The notes under the pieces: model-generated | What the model was told of the DNA's origin: nothing | The model's database searches: none | Seen by the model: only the letters and a program-made list of their open reading frames with translations | Position numbers and translations under genes: made by a program | Part shown: positions 49,341 to 60,400 of the stretch, piece after piece | How positions within the stretch are numbered: position 1 is the stretch's first letter | How the letters are laid out: every line of letters starts with the position of its first letter | Assembly: GCA_963836585.1 (NCBI GenBank) | Contig: CAWIJV010000001.1 | Span: 186,001 to 250,000 of the forward strand | Length of the DNA stretch: 64,000 nucleotides | Direction of reading: 5' to 3' | Source: BTUB01 sp963836585 | Lineage (GTDB): Bacteria > Babelota > Babeliae > Babelales > Vermiphilaceae

Positions 49341-50119
49341 CGCTCGAGATACTTTTTCCACAAATCAGGATAATCTTTTGCAATCCAGGCATCAATTTGG
49401 AGCCGATCCTCATTGCTGAGCTCCTTTGAATGATAAATAACATTATCTCCAGAAGGGCATCCCCCGATCTGTTCTCTAAAAGATAATGCACGTGCTTTAT
49501 GATTGGCATAGTTTTTCATAAATTCTTGCAGGCCATCGGTAGGCTCATCGAGAAACTGAAGAAGTTTAAAGAGCTCTTTTTCCGGTGCTTGCACCAAATT
49601 CTCGTAGTAAATTAAGATTTTTTTATCTGCCGGCCAGCGATCATAGATTTCTATGTCAGCAAAATAGCATCTGATAGGGCAGGTTAGTTGATTCTCGTAT
49701 GCTGCGGTGAGCACGCTCTCTTTTGATGCATGGCGAACCAAGACTTCCTTGGGATTTCTTATGATAAAAATAAGATAATCGGTATCAATATTCCAACGAG
49801 CGCGATCCAAGTGATAAGTAACGTGAACTTTTTCCAGAGGCGGTTTATGCGTATCAAGAGGGAATCCTATGGTCCATCCGATCGGAAGATCCATTATGTG
49901 ATCAGCCCATCGCGCGAAGGAGGGCCGATGAGCCAAATATTCTAAGCAATAACGGACCAAGGTGTTGCCCGATTGAGGGTAAGAAAATATAAAAGTTTTT
50001 GGGCCTGAGTAAGCAAGAATTTTGTTAAAAAGATTCCTATCATAGAGTGCGTGCGCATGATGAAATCCAAGACTCACCATTATTACAAGCAAAAATGATC
50101 TATAGTTTAACGGTGTCAT
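49319..50119 (-). CDS. Exported sulfotransferase
   Basis: 266 residues; AGAGGAG precedes the ATG. Signal peptide about 1-24 (RSFLLVIMVSLGFHHAHA). The 5'-phosphosulfate loop FIFSYPQSGNTLVRYCLEYL matches the TYPKSGTTW type with Gln for Lys, and YLIFIIRNPKEVLVRH is the 3'-phosphate motif. Members move sulfate from PAPS to hydroxyl groups. PAPS is cytoplasmic, so a signal peptide on such an enzyme is odd and suggests action in a host compartment or a membrane-anchored form. Substrate unknown. Confidence 0.78.
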   Translation of the reverse strand: MTPLNYRSFLLVIMVSLGFHHAHALYDRNLFNKILAYSGPKTFIFSYPQSGNTLVRYCLEYLAHRPSFARWADHIMDLPIGWTIGFPLDTHKPPLEKVHVTYHLDRARWNIDTDYLIFIIRNPKEVLVRHASKESVLTAAYENQLTCPIRCYFADIEIYDRWPADKKILIYYENLVQAPEKELFKLLQFLDEPTDGLQEFMKNYANHKARALSFREQIGGCPSGDNVIYHSKELSNEDRLQIDAWIAKDYPDLWKKYLERYAESLV

Positions 50120-50146
50120 ATCATCTCCTCTTTTTATTTTAATGGT

Positions 50147-50773
50147 CTACTTCTGCGGTTGTATAGTACCACCGGAAATAATGAGTGTCATAGCTTCCTG
50201 CCGTGAAATGTTTAACACGTTCACCTGACTTTGTTCGGCAATAAAGAAGAATCCGCTGGTAGGATTTGGCGTGGTGGGCACAAAGATAGTGTAATAGATT
50301 TTGGATTGATCGGGAGTTATTTGATTATTCAGTTCATTGGTAACAAAGCCGATCGTATACGTTCCTTTTTGAGGAAATTCAACGAGGACCACCTGTTTGA
50401 ATCCGCTATTATCATCCGGATTCAATGCTTGCACCAGCTGTTTAATGCCACTATAAATGGGGCGCACAATTGGAATTTTATTGAGCATCTGCTCAAATGA
50501 GTCCCATATAGAATGCATAATAAATGAGTTGAGTATAAAGCCCATGAGCAGAATTACACAAAAGGTGAGCAAGAATTCTGAAAAGGGAATCGATTGCAAG
50601 AAAGAGGGTTCTAATTTGTAAATAGGATGCAGCCATCCCTTTAATTTCTTAAAGGTAAAGGTTAAGAGTCCGATGGTGAGGGTAATGGGTAAGAGAGCCA
50701 AAAAGCCCTCGAGAAATAGAAACCAGATTGAATAAATATATTTTTTGAGCGTGCGTTTTATGTTATCGAGCAT
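50147..50773 (-). CDS. DUF502 membrane protein
   Basis: 208 residues from the ATG at 50773 (MLDNIKRTLKK); an upstream ATG at 50788 is possible. Two membrane spans (FLEGFLALLPITLTIGLLTF and FLLTFCVILLMGFILNSFIM), then the DUF502 signature IPIVRPIYSGIKQLVQAL and FVPTTPNPTSGFFFIAE. The family is widespread with no settled function. It overlaps the YbbR-like gene upstream by a few codons, so the three genes 51874-50147 form one operon. Confidence 0.85.
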   Translation of the reverse strand: MLDNIKRTLKKYIYSIWFLFLEGFLALLPITLTIGLLTFTFKKLKGWLHPIYKLEPSFLQSIPFSEFLLTFCVILLMGFILNSFIMHSIWDSFEQMLNKIPIVRPIYSGIKQLVQALNPDDNSGFKQVVLVEFPQKGTYTIGFVTNELNNQITPDQSKIYYTIFVPTTPNPTSGFFFIAEQSQVNVLNISRQEAMTLIISGGTIQPQK

Positions 50774-51135
50774 TTTACCACCATACATAAGGGTTGATAG
50801 TGTACCAATTTAACTGAGGTGGGTAAACAAAGCTCGCGTGCTGTCGGATAAATTTTTTGTTCTCCACCTTTAAAATGGGATGCGTCACAATGAAGCGCAA
50901 GATCAGTGCACGCTTTGATATCGGCCGCCGTTCCTTTAACTTGTATGTTCATTGTTTCAACAGAACAATCTATGGTCAGGTTGGAAGGCACATTATAAAA
51001 GCAGACGGGCACTTGCACCCACTGGGTGATCGTTTGGTGCGAAGAAAGAATCATCCATGCGCTGTAGCCTAAGAGCAGCGCCATTACTTTAAGGGTTTTG
51101 TTGGTGGTTAACGCTTGTTTTAGTGTGGTATTCAT
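50758..51135 (-). CDS. YbbR-domain (CdaR-like) protein
   Basis: 125 residues with AGGAGAT before the ATG. One N-terminal membrane span (LKVMALLLGYSAWMIL) and a single YbbR-like domain (VQVPVCFYNVPSNLTIDC, MNIQVKGTAADIKAC). CdaR proteins regulate the diadenylate cyclase CdaA and are encoded just downstream of it, as here. CdaR normally has three or four YbbR repeats, so this is a minimal version. It overlaps the CdaA-like gene by 47 bases. Confidence 0.65.
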   Translation of the reverse strand: MNTTLKQALTTNKTLKVMALLLGYSAWMILSSHQTITQWVQVPVCFYNVPSNLTIDCSVETMNIQVKGTAADIKACTDLALHCDASHFKGGEQKIYPTARELCLPTSVKLVHYQPLCMVVKCSIT

Positions 51136-51874
51136 AGGTATCTCCTGGAATTGAGGTGGTGCCGCCGATCCGCATTTTTATCGTATGTATCAGATGGTGG
51201 CTCGAAAGTTTTTCCTGAATGATGCCGCCGCTTGTGAGATCAAAGGTGCGTGTTTGCGGATTGCCTTTAATCACTATGGCATCTAATTTTCCGGTAATTA
51301 AGAGTGCGTCATTCTTATGATCCGCAGAATGTGCCTGATGTATTTTCCATGCGCCATTTACGCCCAAAAGTTTTCCTTGCGTGTCGCAGACGATTGCGCG
51401 ATTTTCATCAAATAAGCTGCTTTCTAGAAGAAAGTTTAGAAGATTGGTATTCAATGGGGTGGCAAATGCGTACTCCAGCTTTAAAAATGGTTTTATATCC
51501 ATCGTGTGCTCGATGATGCAGAGAAATGTTTTATTTTTATTAAGAGCATAGAGAGCGCTTCTTGCCAGCTCTTCAACCCACTCTTGTGATGGGGCTTGTG
51601 CCGGTAATTTTTTTTGGAAACTCACGAAATTTTTTTGCAAGATATCTTGATGAATAATAATCATAAGTATAAATAAGAGGGGGGAGATATAGAGCAAACT
51701 GGTAGCAATAACGGTTATATTCAGGCCATAAGATAGTAAAAAAAAGAGGCAATACCCATAAAAATACCAGAGCAGATTCTTTTGCGTATCCCGCGCAAGC
51801 CATACGCTGAGCCAATAAAAAAAACTACTGAGTGTGAGAACTTCAACAAAACTTTTAAAAATAGACAAAATCAT
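51089..51874 (-). CDS. CdaA-like membrane protein without cyclase motifs
   Basis: 261 residues from the ATG at 51874 (AAAGGAGAG three bases before it). Three N-terminal membrane spans are followed by a soluble domain with the layout of the DAC domain (EWVEELARSALYALNKNKTF, then NLLNFLLESSLFDENRAIVC, then DALLITGKLDAIVIKG). Where active CdaA has DGA in HDGAVII this protein has FDENRAIV, and the RHR motif is replaced by DHK. It should not make c-di-AMP if the alignment is right. Neighbourhood with a YbbR protein supports the CdaA relationship. The identification rests on layout, not on strong motifs. Confidence 0.5.
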   Translation of the reverse strand: MILSIFKSFVEVLTLSSFFYWLSVWLARDTQKNLLWYFYGYCLFFLLSYGLNITVIATSLLYISPLLFILMIIIHQDILQKNFVSFQKKLPAQAPSQEWVEELARSALYALNKNKTFLCIIEHTMDIKPFLKLEYAFATPLNTNLLNFLLESSLFDENRAIVCDTQGKLLGVNGAWKIHQAHSADHKNDALLITGKLDAIVIKGNPQTRTFDLTSGGIIQEKLSSHHLIHTIKMRIGGTTSIPGDTYEYHTKTSVNHQQNP

Positions 51875-52005
51875 AGTCTCTCCTTTCATACTCATAAAAA
51901 TTAATAGTAATCAGTATAAAAAGTAAAGAACTAATAATTTCTTGATTATTTTCTCGGCTTCATAGTAGAAAAGGATAGATAGAATTTTTTTATAAAAGGG
52001 TAGGT

Positions 52006-52611
52006 ATGAAAAAAATCGTTGCGTTGTTGCTAGCCGTTCAGGTACTTTCATCCAAAGCGGTTACTTCAGCAGTCTATAATAAAGAGCTCAATTGCGTTGA
52101 ATTTGTTACCACGGCGCCGGTTGAAAATCAAAAATCATCGGGGCAAGTGAGTGGCGCCGCCTGCAAAATTTTTACGCCGCTTGCGCCGTATAATGCCGTC
52201 ACCTGCGTGATAACCGGCCCGGCAACCGTGGCACTCGGGCAAACCTTCACTATCGATTTTGCTATAACCGCCAAACGATTTACTTACATCTCATTTTGGG
52301 CGGATCTATTGCCCAGCGGACAAGAGCTGCTCAGCCAGGGATTAAGAATCATGGAAGTTAGGCAGCCGTTGTTAGGAATATTTGATGATCAGACAGATTC
52401 CATGATGAAGCGTGGCGGAAAAGGAGTATGGCATTTCCCCGATGGAATTCCTGCCGGTACTCATCACATGACTATTGTCTTAAAAGCAACAAGTCCGGGG
52501 ACAAAATCGATGACCACCGTATTGGCAACCAATCCGCCTTCATTTATCAAAGTGCTCGAAATTACCGTTGAACCAAAAAGGGACTATGAGGAATATGATG
52601 AAACTTTCTAA
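52006..52611 (+). CDS. Exported beta-sandwich-like protein
   Basis: 201 residues with a signal peptide (MKKIVALLLAVQVLSSKAV). VITGPATVALGQTFTIDFAI and the following strands resemble the N-terminal domain of the two large proteins at 57433 and 61809 (WYDAAYVGQEVTILYTVTL), so it may be a shorter relative. No known family. It overlaps the next gene by 17 bases and starts a run of four exported proteins. Confidence 0.65.
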   Translation: MKKIVALLLAVQVLSSKAVTSAVYNKELNCVEFVTTAPVENQKSSGQVSGAACKIFTPLAPYNAVTCVITGPATVALGQTFTIDFAITAKRFTYISFWADLLPSGQELLSQGLRIMEVRQPLLGIFDDQTDSMMKRGGKGVWHFPDGIPAGTHHMTIVLKATSPGTKSMTTVLATNPPSFIKVLEITVEPKRDYEEYDETF

Positions 52612-55600
52612 AATTCTTGTCGCGATATTTCTAATATATAGCGCATCCATATCGGCCAATGGGCTGGATGGGGCGCTTGATCGTGCCTTCGCGCAGGGGC
52701 AGCGCTCGTGCCAAGAGTGGCCCGTCTGCCGCGCTGTCGCGATGCAAGCGGATGGTAAGATGGTGCTTGCCGGCTATGTTGAATTAAGTGGCAAAAAAAC
52801 ATTCGCGCTGGCACGTCTACTTGCCAATGGGTTGCTCGATCCGGATTTTGGTACCAATGGTGTTACGCGTACGGCATTTACGAACAATGAAAATGGCAGC
52901 TGCGCGCAAGCGGTGATGATCGATTATGATGGCACCATTGTTGCCGCGGGATTCACTAATGGGTTGGGTAATATCCCCCATGCCTGTTTGGCCCGCTATC
53001 GCCCCGATGGCATACTTGATACCGCGTTCTTTGGTGGTAAGGCGGTGCATAAAGGTACGGTGATAACCACCTTTGCCGGCATGGACGAAGTGAGTCAGGT
53101 GAATGGCCTCGCGCTGACTACTGATAGAAAAATTGTCGCGGTGGGTAGCGTGTTTCATAATGGCGCGGCGCGATTTGCCGTTGCGCGTTATCTGAGTAAT
53201 GGCGCGCTTGACGCTACCTTTGGATCTGTGTGCACCCAATTTGGTGTATCTGAATCTCATGATGAAGCATACGCGGTTGCGTTGGATCAGAGCGGCCGGA
53301 TCGTGGTGGCCGGATCTTCATGCGTGAGTGGCGTAAAAACATTCGCGCTCGCCCGGTATTTAAGTGATGGATCACTGGATACTCATTTCTTTGGAGGTAA
53401 TGCATCCATACCTGGCACGGTGGTAACTAATTTTGCATGCGGCGAAACGGAAGCTGCTATTAAAGCGTTACAAATTCAGGCTGACGGCACTATTGTTGCC
53501 GGAGGCTACACCAATGCGTATGGCACCGCTTCAAAGAGTACTCATTTCGCGCTTGCGCGATACTTAGAAACCGGCGCGCTTGATACACGCTTTGGCGGTG
53601 ATACGCGTGCCGCAGTTCTCGGAACAGTGATTACTGATGGGATCGGTAACAGTTCCTGTATCAACACGCTCATTCTTCAACCCAATGGCATGCTTGTTGC
53701 CGGTGGTTGTATGCGCGTTGGTAAAGCAAAACAGTTTGCTATGGCGCGTTATGAATCAAATGGGCATGTGGCTGAGATTATTACCACACAATGTTCAGCG
53801 GCGCGTAATGATGAGCTCTTTGCTCTCGCGTTGGGCAGATCGGGTGATATTGTCGCGGTAGGAAAATCGCAAATTGCTGCATATGCATGTGGTTCAGTAG
53901 CGCGTTATTTAGGTGATGAGCAGATGCAACGTCCTTATATTACTGCGCCGGTTTCTGAACAGAATATACCAAAAGCTACCGGCATTATCGCGCGGGGAGT
54001 TTCATCATATGCTCGCGCGGTGCCCGTCTATTTAGATCATGCGTTACTTGGTGTTGCTCAGGTGGATTCCAAAACTCATACATGGGAATACCCATTACCA
54101 ACGCTTACCAATGGCCCGCATACTTTGTGCGTTCGTGACTATTATGATAGCGGGCGATCGATTGTTGAATCGGATTCCGTATCATTTACTATCGATCAGC
54201 TGCCGCACGCAATCTCGCAAAAAATGATGTGCCATGGTACGCGCCCTTTGTGCGGATCATTGCAAGCGCGGGGCGCTTCCGGGAATTATGAATTTAAAAT
54301 TACCAACCAACGTAACTGCGTGGTCACCGGAGGTGCCGATGGTGCTTTTATGGCCAGAGCAACGGTACCCATTGGTGCTGCCGCCTTCGATTTTGAAGTG
54401 ACCGATAGCATGAGCGGCATGAGCTCATCGGGCACTATCGATCTGGTGGTTCATGAAGTTCCTGCCGTAAATTCTTTGGCGCTCGATATTAATCAGGAGC
54501 AAGAGATTGCTATGGATCTGGCGCCACTTGTTGCCGGCGGCGTTCCTCCTTACGCCTTTGACTGGGTTTCACTCTGCTTGCACGCGCGCTGGTCATTGTA
54601 TCCGAACGGCTATTTTTCCTTTAAGCCTGAACCGGATTTTGTGGGAAGCACTTCATTAAATATTGCCGTGACCGATGCAAATGGGGTCACCAGTGATCAT
54701 GCCACGATTGCCGTTGGCGTCCATCCGCTGCCACGCTGTTGCGCGCATCAGATGGAAGGATATAAAAACAGCATAATCAAGGGCAGTGTAAAAGGAATGG
54801 CACACGATGGCAAATCGCCGTATCGCTTTAGAGTGACGCCAAAACAAGAGCATTGTGCGGTGATGATGGCGGTAGATGGATCGTTTGAATGTATAAGCGA
54901 GCCGGGCTATGGCGGTTCAGTTGCCTTTGAGTATGAAGTGGTTGATGGATATGGATTTGTTAGTAAACCGGCACGCGTCACTGTGCAATTGCATGATCGG
55001 CCGCAGGTGGCAGGCGCTACTTTTATATGCGCGCAAAATAGATCGGTGAAAGGTAATTTGAGCGGATTGATTACACCATCAAAAGGTATTGCCCCGTATC
55101 GATTTATACTATCTTGCCCAAGTGATCATGGATCAGTACAACTAAATGAAGATGGTAGTTTTGAATTTACGCCCTATGAAAATTTTGTTGGTGATACTCA
55201 TTTTAGAGTGAAAATTTGTGATGCAAAATCGGGCATGAGTGATAGCGCCAACATTGCGGTTTCAGTGAAAGCGTTACCTAAACCGGAGTCAGCGCCCATT
55301 TACATTTATGAAGATACTATGACCGGCGATCTTGGTAAGGCATTGAGCATATCAGGCAACTATCAATTTGAAGCAGTAGAAGTCCCCGATCATATGCAAG
55401 TGGTGTTAAATAGAGATGGTACCTTCTCTTGTGATATTACTGATTTTAGAGAACCGCTGGAATTTACCTATCGCGTGACCAATGAATATGGATTTACCGG
55501 TGATGCGCGTGCTCGTTTGGTGATTGCTAAAAAATTAACAGCACAAAAAACAGAACGTCTATTGGCTGCCGATGAAGTAGCTTCCGGGCAGTTGAATGAT

Positions 55601-57415
55601 CTTATTTCCGGTGGGGTGCTGCCGCATCGTTATCAGCTGGTGAATGCCCATCATGGGATGCTTGAGTATAATGCTGATGATGGTTCATATCTATTCACGC
55701 CAAATTTTGGTTCTAACCTCATTGCCGGATTTAGTTATGTTGCTATCGATGCGAATAATAGATCAAGCGCTGTGGCAAAGGTAACATTCCGATTAGCAGA
55801 GCGGCCGATAATAGTCGAGGCGGATACTACCTTGATTTGCGCGCAAAATGGATTAGTAAAAGGAAACGTGAGTGCATCAAAAGGTACTCCGCCCTATCAA
55901 TTTACTGTAGATTCACCCAGTGATCATGGATCGGTTATAGTGCAACCGGATGGCAGCTTTGAGTTTGTGCCACATGAAAATTTTGTGGGTGAGACTCAGT
56001 TTAGTCTTAAAGCAATTGATGCGCGGCCAGGAGTAAGTGACAGTGTGGTAATCACCATCTGCGTAAAAGAGTTGCCGAGACCGGCTTCGATGGTCATTGA
56101 GCTGTATGAAAATGACTTGAAAGGAAATCTTGCAAAAGCTCTCAAGATGCCGGGCAATTATCTCTTTTCTCTCGTGGATGCTCCTGAAGGCCTGAATGTA
56201 GCGCTTGCGCCCGATGGCGCTTTCTCTTGTAGCATTACTAACTGTAGAGAACCGCTTGAATTTACCTATCGAGTGACTAATGAATATGGATTTACCGGTG
56301 ACGCGCGCGTGCGCTTGATCATCCATAAAGCATTAACGGCGCAAAAAGCAGAACAACTCTTGGCAGCTGATGAAGTGGCCAAGGGCCAGCTGGGCGATCT
56401 AATTGCCGGTGGTGTATTGCCGTACCATTATAAAATTGCTGGCGAATATTATGGTGCGCTTAAGGCAAATTTGGATGATGGCACCTATTTATTTAATCCA
56501 AAATTTGGCGCAAAAGGCGTTGCAGGATTTAGTTATATCGCGCTTGATGTAAATAATAAGCGAAGTCCGGTGGCAGAGGTTACGTTCCACAAAGTAGAAT
56601 TGCCTGCCGTTGCAAAAACTGCCTTTGTTTGTGCGCAAAATGGATCGGTTAAGGGCGCTGTAAGCGTATCAAATGGTGTTCCACCGTACCAGTTTAGTCT
56701 CATCTGTCCAAGCGAACACGGATCACTTACGATTGATGAGGATGGCAGCTTTGAATTTGTGCCGCATGAAAATTTTGTGGGGGATACTCACTTTGGTGTG
56801 AAAGTATCTGACGCGCGCGCAAGAGTGAGTGATGTGGCAGTGATTACCATTTCAGTAAAAGGATTCCCGAAACCTGAATCAGCGCTGATGTATGTCTATG
56901 AAGATGATTTGAGTGGAAATCTTCGTAATCTATTTAGTGCAGTAGGCAATTATCAATTTGAAGTAAGGGAAGTTCCGGATCACATGAAAGTGGCGCTAAA
57001 TAAAGATGGCGCCTTTTCTTGCAGCATCACCGATTTTAGAGAGCCGCTGGAGTTTACCTATCGCGTAACCGATGAATATGGATTGAGTAGTGACGCGCGC
57101 GCTCGTGTGATGATTGCTAAAAAATTAACCGCGCAAAAAATAGAACGCGTTATCGGCATTGATGAGCCGATTACCGGTCAGTTGGGAGATTTAGTCGAGG
57201 GCGGTGTGCCACCTTATCATTATATGATTTTGAATTCACATCATGGGGGGATTGAATGTAATGAAAAAGATGGTTCATTCACCTTTAGGCCGGATTTTAG
57301 ATCTAATCGTATTGCCGGATTTAGTTATGTTGCTATTGATGCAAATAATCGACCAAGTCCGATGGCAAGAATAATATTCCGTGCGGGAAATAGTTCTCAA
57401 CATTCATCTCATTAA
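52595..57415 (+). CDS. Giant exported protein: delta-60 propeller repeats plus Ig-like modules
   Basis: About 1606 residues, starting MMKLSKILVAIFLIYSASIS (signal peptide). The first 420 residues hold at least five delta-60 (DUF5122) repeats of the type DGKMVLAG...ALARYLxxGxLDxxFG, probably a beta-propeller. An Ig-like segment (IPKATGIIARGVSSYARAVP) and many beta-sandwich repeats follow. From about 55019 three long modules of 264-270 residues repeat, each of three subdomains: CAQNxSVKG...VPHENFVGDTxF, REPLEFTYRVTxEYGF, and IAGFSYVAIDANNR. Likely a cell-surface adhesin; the anchor is not obvious. Confidence 0.75.
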   Translation: MMKLSKILVAIFLIYSASISANGLDGALDRAFAQGQRSCQEWPVCRAVAMQADGKMVLAGYVELSGKKTFALARLLANGLLDPDFGTNGVTRTAFTNNENGSCAQAVMIDYDGTIVAAGFTNGLGNIPHACLARYRPDGILDTAFFGGKAVHKGTVITTFAGMDEVSQVNGLALTTDRKIVAVGSVFHNGAARFAVARYLSNGALDATFGSVCTQFGVSESHDEAYAVALDQSGRIVVAGSSCVSGVKTFALARYLSDGSLDTHFFGGNASIPGTVVTNFACGETEAAIKALQIQADGTIVAGGYTNAYGTASKSTHFALARYLETGALDTRFGGDTRAAVLGTVITDGIGNSSCINTLILQPNGMLVAGGCMRVGKAKQFAMARYESNGHVAEIITTQCSAARNDELFALALGRSGDIVAVGKSQIAAYACGSVARYLGDEQMQRPYITAPVSEQNIPKATGIIARGVSSYARAVPVYLDHALLGVAQVDSKTHTWEYPLPTLTNGPHTLCVRDYYDSGRSIVESDSVSFTIDQLPHAISQKMMCHGTRPLCGSLQARGASGNYEFKITNQRNCVVTGGADGAFMARATVPIGAAAFDFEVTDSMSGMSSSGTIDLVVHEVPAVNSLALDINQEQEIAMDLAPLVAGGVPPYAFDWVSLCLHARWSLYPNGYFSFKPEPDFVGSTSLNIAVTDANGVTSDHATIAVGVHPLPRCCAHQMEGYKNSIIKGSVKGMAHDGKSPYRFRVTPKQEHCAVMMAVDGSFECISEPGYGGSVAFEYEVVDGYGFVSKPARVTVQLHDRPQVAGATFICAQNRSVKGNLSGLITPSKGIAPYRFILSCPSDHGSVQLNEDGSFEFTPYENFVGDTHFRVKICDAKSGMSDSANIAVSVKALPKPESAPIYIYEDTMTGDLGKALSISGNYQFEAVEVPDHMQVVLNRDGTFSCDITDFREPLEFTYRVTNEYGFTGDARARLVIAKKLTAQKTERLLAADEVASGQLNDLISGGVLPHRYQLVNAHHGMLEYNADDGSYLFTPNFGSNLIAGFSYVAIDANNRSSAVAKVTFRLAERPIIVEADTTLICAQNGLVKGNVSASKGTPPYQFTVDSPSDHGSVIVQPDGSFEFVPHENFVGETQFSLKAIDARPGVSDSVVITICVKELPRPASMVIELYENDLKGNLAKALKMPGNYLFSLVDAPEGLNVALAPDGAFSCSITNCREPLEFTYRVTNEYGFTGDARVRLIIHKALTAQKAEQLLAADEVAKGQLGDLIAGGVLPYHYKIAGEYYGALKANLDDGTYLFNPKFGAKGVAGFSYIALDVNNKRSPVAEVTFHKVELPAVAKTAFVCAQNGSVKGAVSVSNGVPPYQFSLICPSEHGSLTIDEDGSFEFVPHENFVGDTHFGVKVSDARARVSDVAVITISVKGFPKPESALMYVYEDDLSGNLRNLFSAVGNYQFEVREVPDHMKVALNKDGAFSCSITDFREPLEFTYRVTDEYGLSSDARARVMIAKKLTAQKIERVIGIDEPITGQLGDLVEGGVPPYHYMILNSHHGGIECNEKDGSFTFRPDFRSNRIAGFSYVAIDANNRPSPMARIIFRAGNSSQHSSH
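55019..57400 (+). repeat. Three long tandem modules inside the giant protein
   Basis: Equivalent codons (Cys of CAQN) lie at 55028, 55838 and 56630, spacing 810 and 792 bases. Subdomain order is the same in all three and short DNA stretches are identical. Confidence 0.8.
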
Positions 57416-57432
57416 TGAGAGGGGCTCGCCTT

Positions 57433-60400
57433 ATGAATAAAAAATTATATATTGTAGGATTCCTGCTTGCATCATTCGGGCATCTAACCAATAGGGGATT
57501 GAGTGGGGCAAGCGGATCGGCAGCGAGCCAAACAACCGTCTCAATAAATGGCACTCAGAAAACTGCCACGTTAATGACGATGGGTTTGGTCTGTATGGAT
57601 TTTACTGAAGGCGCGGATATGACCATTACTGCGACATGGTATGATGCGGCTTATGTAGGCCAAGAAGTAACTATTTTATATACCGTTACCCTTAATTCAG
57701 GAACTTCACTTAGTAATAACTATTTTGAAGGTTTTGTCCCCGGAGGAGCCAAGGTTTCCTGTCCTTCAGTTATTCCGCCGGTTGCCAGTAGTTATCTTTC
57801 TTTTGAGTCTTTTGGCACACCGCTTCCACCCAATGGGAGTTGTACCTGTGATTCTGTTAATCCGGGCTATTTACACGGTTTTGGATTGTGGCAGTTTGGT
57901 AACCCAACGATGGGAGTCGGTATTCCGTATACTATGACAGTTACCTTTACGGTGACCGAGTGCGGTGTTTATACCTTTTCTCCTGCTTTTGTTGGTAACG
58001 TAGGGGGATCAAATGGCCCTGCAACATGGTGTATTGATATCAGCATCGCGGTTGCTCCTCTGGTTGAGCTGCCGAATGTTGCCGCCGGCCCTATTTGCCA
58101 AGGAACCACGTTGACGGGAACTTTACCGCCTCCGGTGTGTACTGCGCAACAGGGATATTACACAGCATATACCGGATGTCCGCCCTGCTGCCCTTCGGCT
58201 GAACCATGCCCCGGATGCGTTACCTGTAGTGGTTATACCGGCCCGTGTGGGCCGCAACCATTTTATTATGTGGTTGCTAATGGGATAGGGGGAACCGTAA
58301 CATTGCTTAATATGACCGCAGGCATTTTTCAGTTTGTGCCGTATACTACTTTTTATGGAGAGGCTCTATTTGGTTATAATGCAGTTTCTGCCTGGAGTCC
58401 TCCTATTTTTGCGCCCGCGTTAACTAATGCACTGTATTATATTACTTACGCGCAAAATCCTATTGCATCATCAGTAAGTTTAACCGGCTGTGCCGGGCAG
58501 GCATTTACCGGAAGTTTATCGCCGTACGTCACCGGCGGTTCGGGTAATTATAGCTATTCGGGAATAGGGCAGCCTTCATGCGGTTCAGTCTCGATTAGTC
58601 CGACCGGTATCTTCTTTTATACCGCGCCCAGTGGGCCGGCCGGCGCTACGTGCACCTTTGTGTATGAAGCTACTGATAATACTGCTCCCCATTGTTTTGG
58701 TACCGGCGCTGTCACGGTAACCGTTAACGCGCTGCCGGTTGCTACCGATGCGACGGTGAGCACCTGCTTGGGGCAATCGGTTTCAGGAACTCTGAATGCA
58801 ACTGGTGGTAATCCGCCCTATACGTTTGAGATAGTCGCCGGACCTATTAATGGTGGGAGCATAACATTTTTTGATCCTACCACCGGTGATTTTACGTATG
58901 CACCTAATCCTGCCGCAGTTACTTTTTACATCGATTCATTTACCTTCAATGTGATCGATTCAAATGGTTGCGTGAGTAATCCTTCCGGCATCGAAACTAT
59001 CGATGTAAATTCATATCCGGTGACTTCATCAACGGCCGTCTATGGTTGCCAAAACACGCAACTTTCGGGTTCATTAATTCCTCTGGTGACCGGCGGCACA
59101 GGTCCGCTGGTATTTTCACAAAGCGGCAGTGGCGGATCGCCGGCAATGTGCGGCGCCTTCTCTATCAATCCGAGTGGCACCTACACCTTTCAACCAAGTT
59201 ATAATTTTACCGGCACCTGTTGTTTTCCTTATTACGTGACGCAAGGCGGTTGTCCGGGAACCGGGCCGCATACCGTATGTGTTGATGTGCGGCCGGCATC
59301 AACGGCAACCGGTTCTATTTTTAATGTCTGCCCGAGTGGTAGCGTGACCGGAAATTTGAACAATAATATTATCTCCGCGGTTCCGCCGGTGACCTTTAAT
59401 TTATCGGGTACCGGTTTTGGCGGCAATATCACCTCCTTCAGCTCAACGAGTGGCGAATACAGTTTTAATTCTAATATTAGCCAAGGAACAGCCGGATTTA
59501 ATTTTTATCTGACCGATTCATTGCCGTGCCCAAGTGCAACACAAACGATCAGTGTGATTGTTCATCCGGCGCCGACCACTACTGAAGGGCAGGTGGCCGG
59601 ATGTAGTAACCAAGTGATCAGCGGAAATCTTAATCCGCAAGTGATGGGCAATGCACCATTTACTTTTACCGGACCATTCCTTTCATTGGGTGGCAGTACG
59701 GTGATCGATAGCAATGGTATATTTTTCTTTACACCAACTCCGGGAGTTACCGGTGGTATGTTTACCTATGAAGTAACCAGTGTGTGGGGATGCACCGGAT
59801 TTGGCAGTGAGCTGATTGTGGTGAATCCTGCGCCAACAGCTACCGGCAGCACCGGCACTGCGTGCGCGCTCACACCAAAAAGTGGAAGCCTCGTGCCGCT
59901 CGTTTCCGGTGGCACGCCGCCGTATGTTTTCTCACTGGCCAGTGTTCCGGTTGATGGCACCGTTACCATCAGTCCAACCGGCATATATAATTTTACGCCG
60001 AGCGCCGGCGCTGTTGTTGGAAGTTTCAACTATAAAGTGGTTGATGCAAAGGGATGTAATAGCACTGCGACGGTAACAATTGATGTAAATCCGGGCCCGC
60101 AAGCAAACACCGGTTACTTCACCGGTTGCGAAGGGGGTGTCTTTGGCGAGCTGATCAGTTTAGTGACCGGCGTGGGACCATTCACTTTCACCGCACCCGT
60201 GGGGCCGGTATTTAATGGCAGCGTCACGCTTACTAACACCAGCAACGGCAGCTTTATTTTTGTACCGAGCATTTTACCACCGGGGCAAGGAAGTTTTAAT
60301 TATCAAGTGACCGATTCAAGCATCCCGCCGTGCACGAGCCAACCAAAACCGGTCTTTATAAATATTGTTGAAGGGCCGCAAGCAAATCCCGCACATTTTA

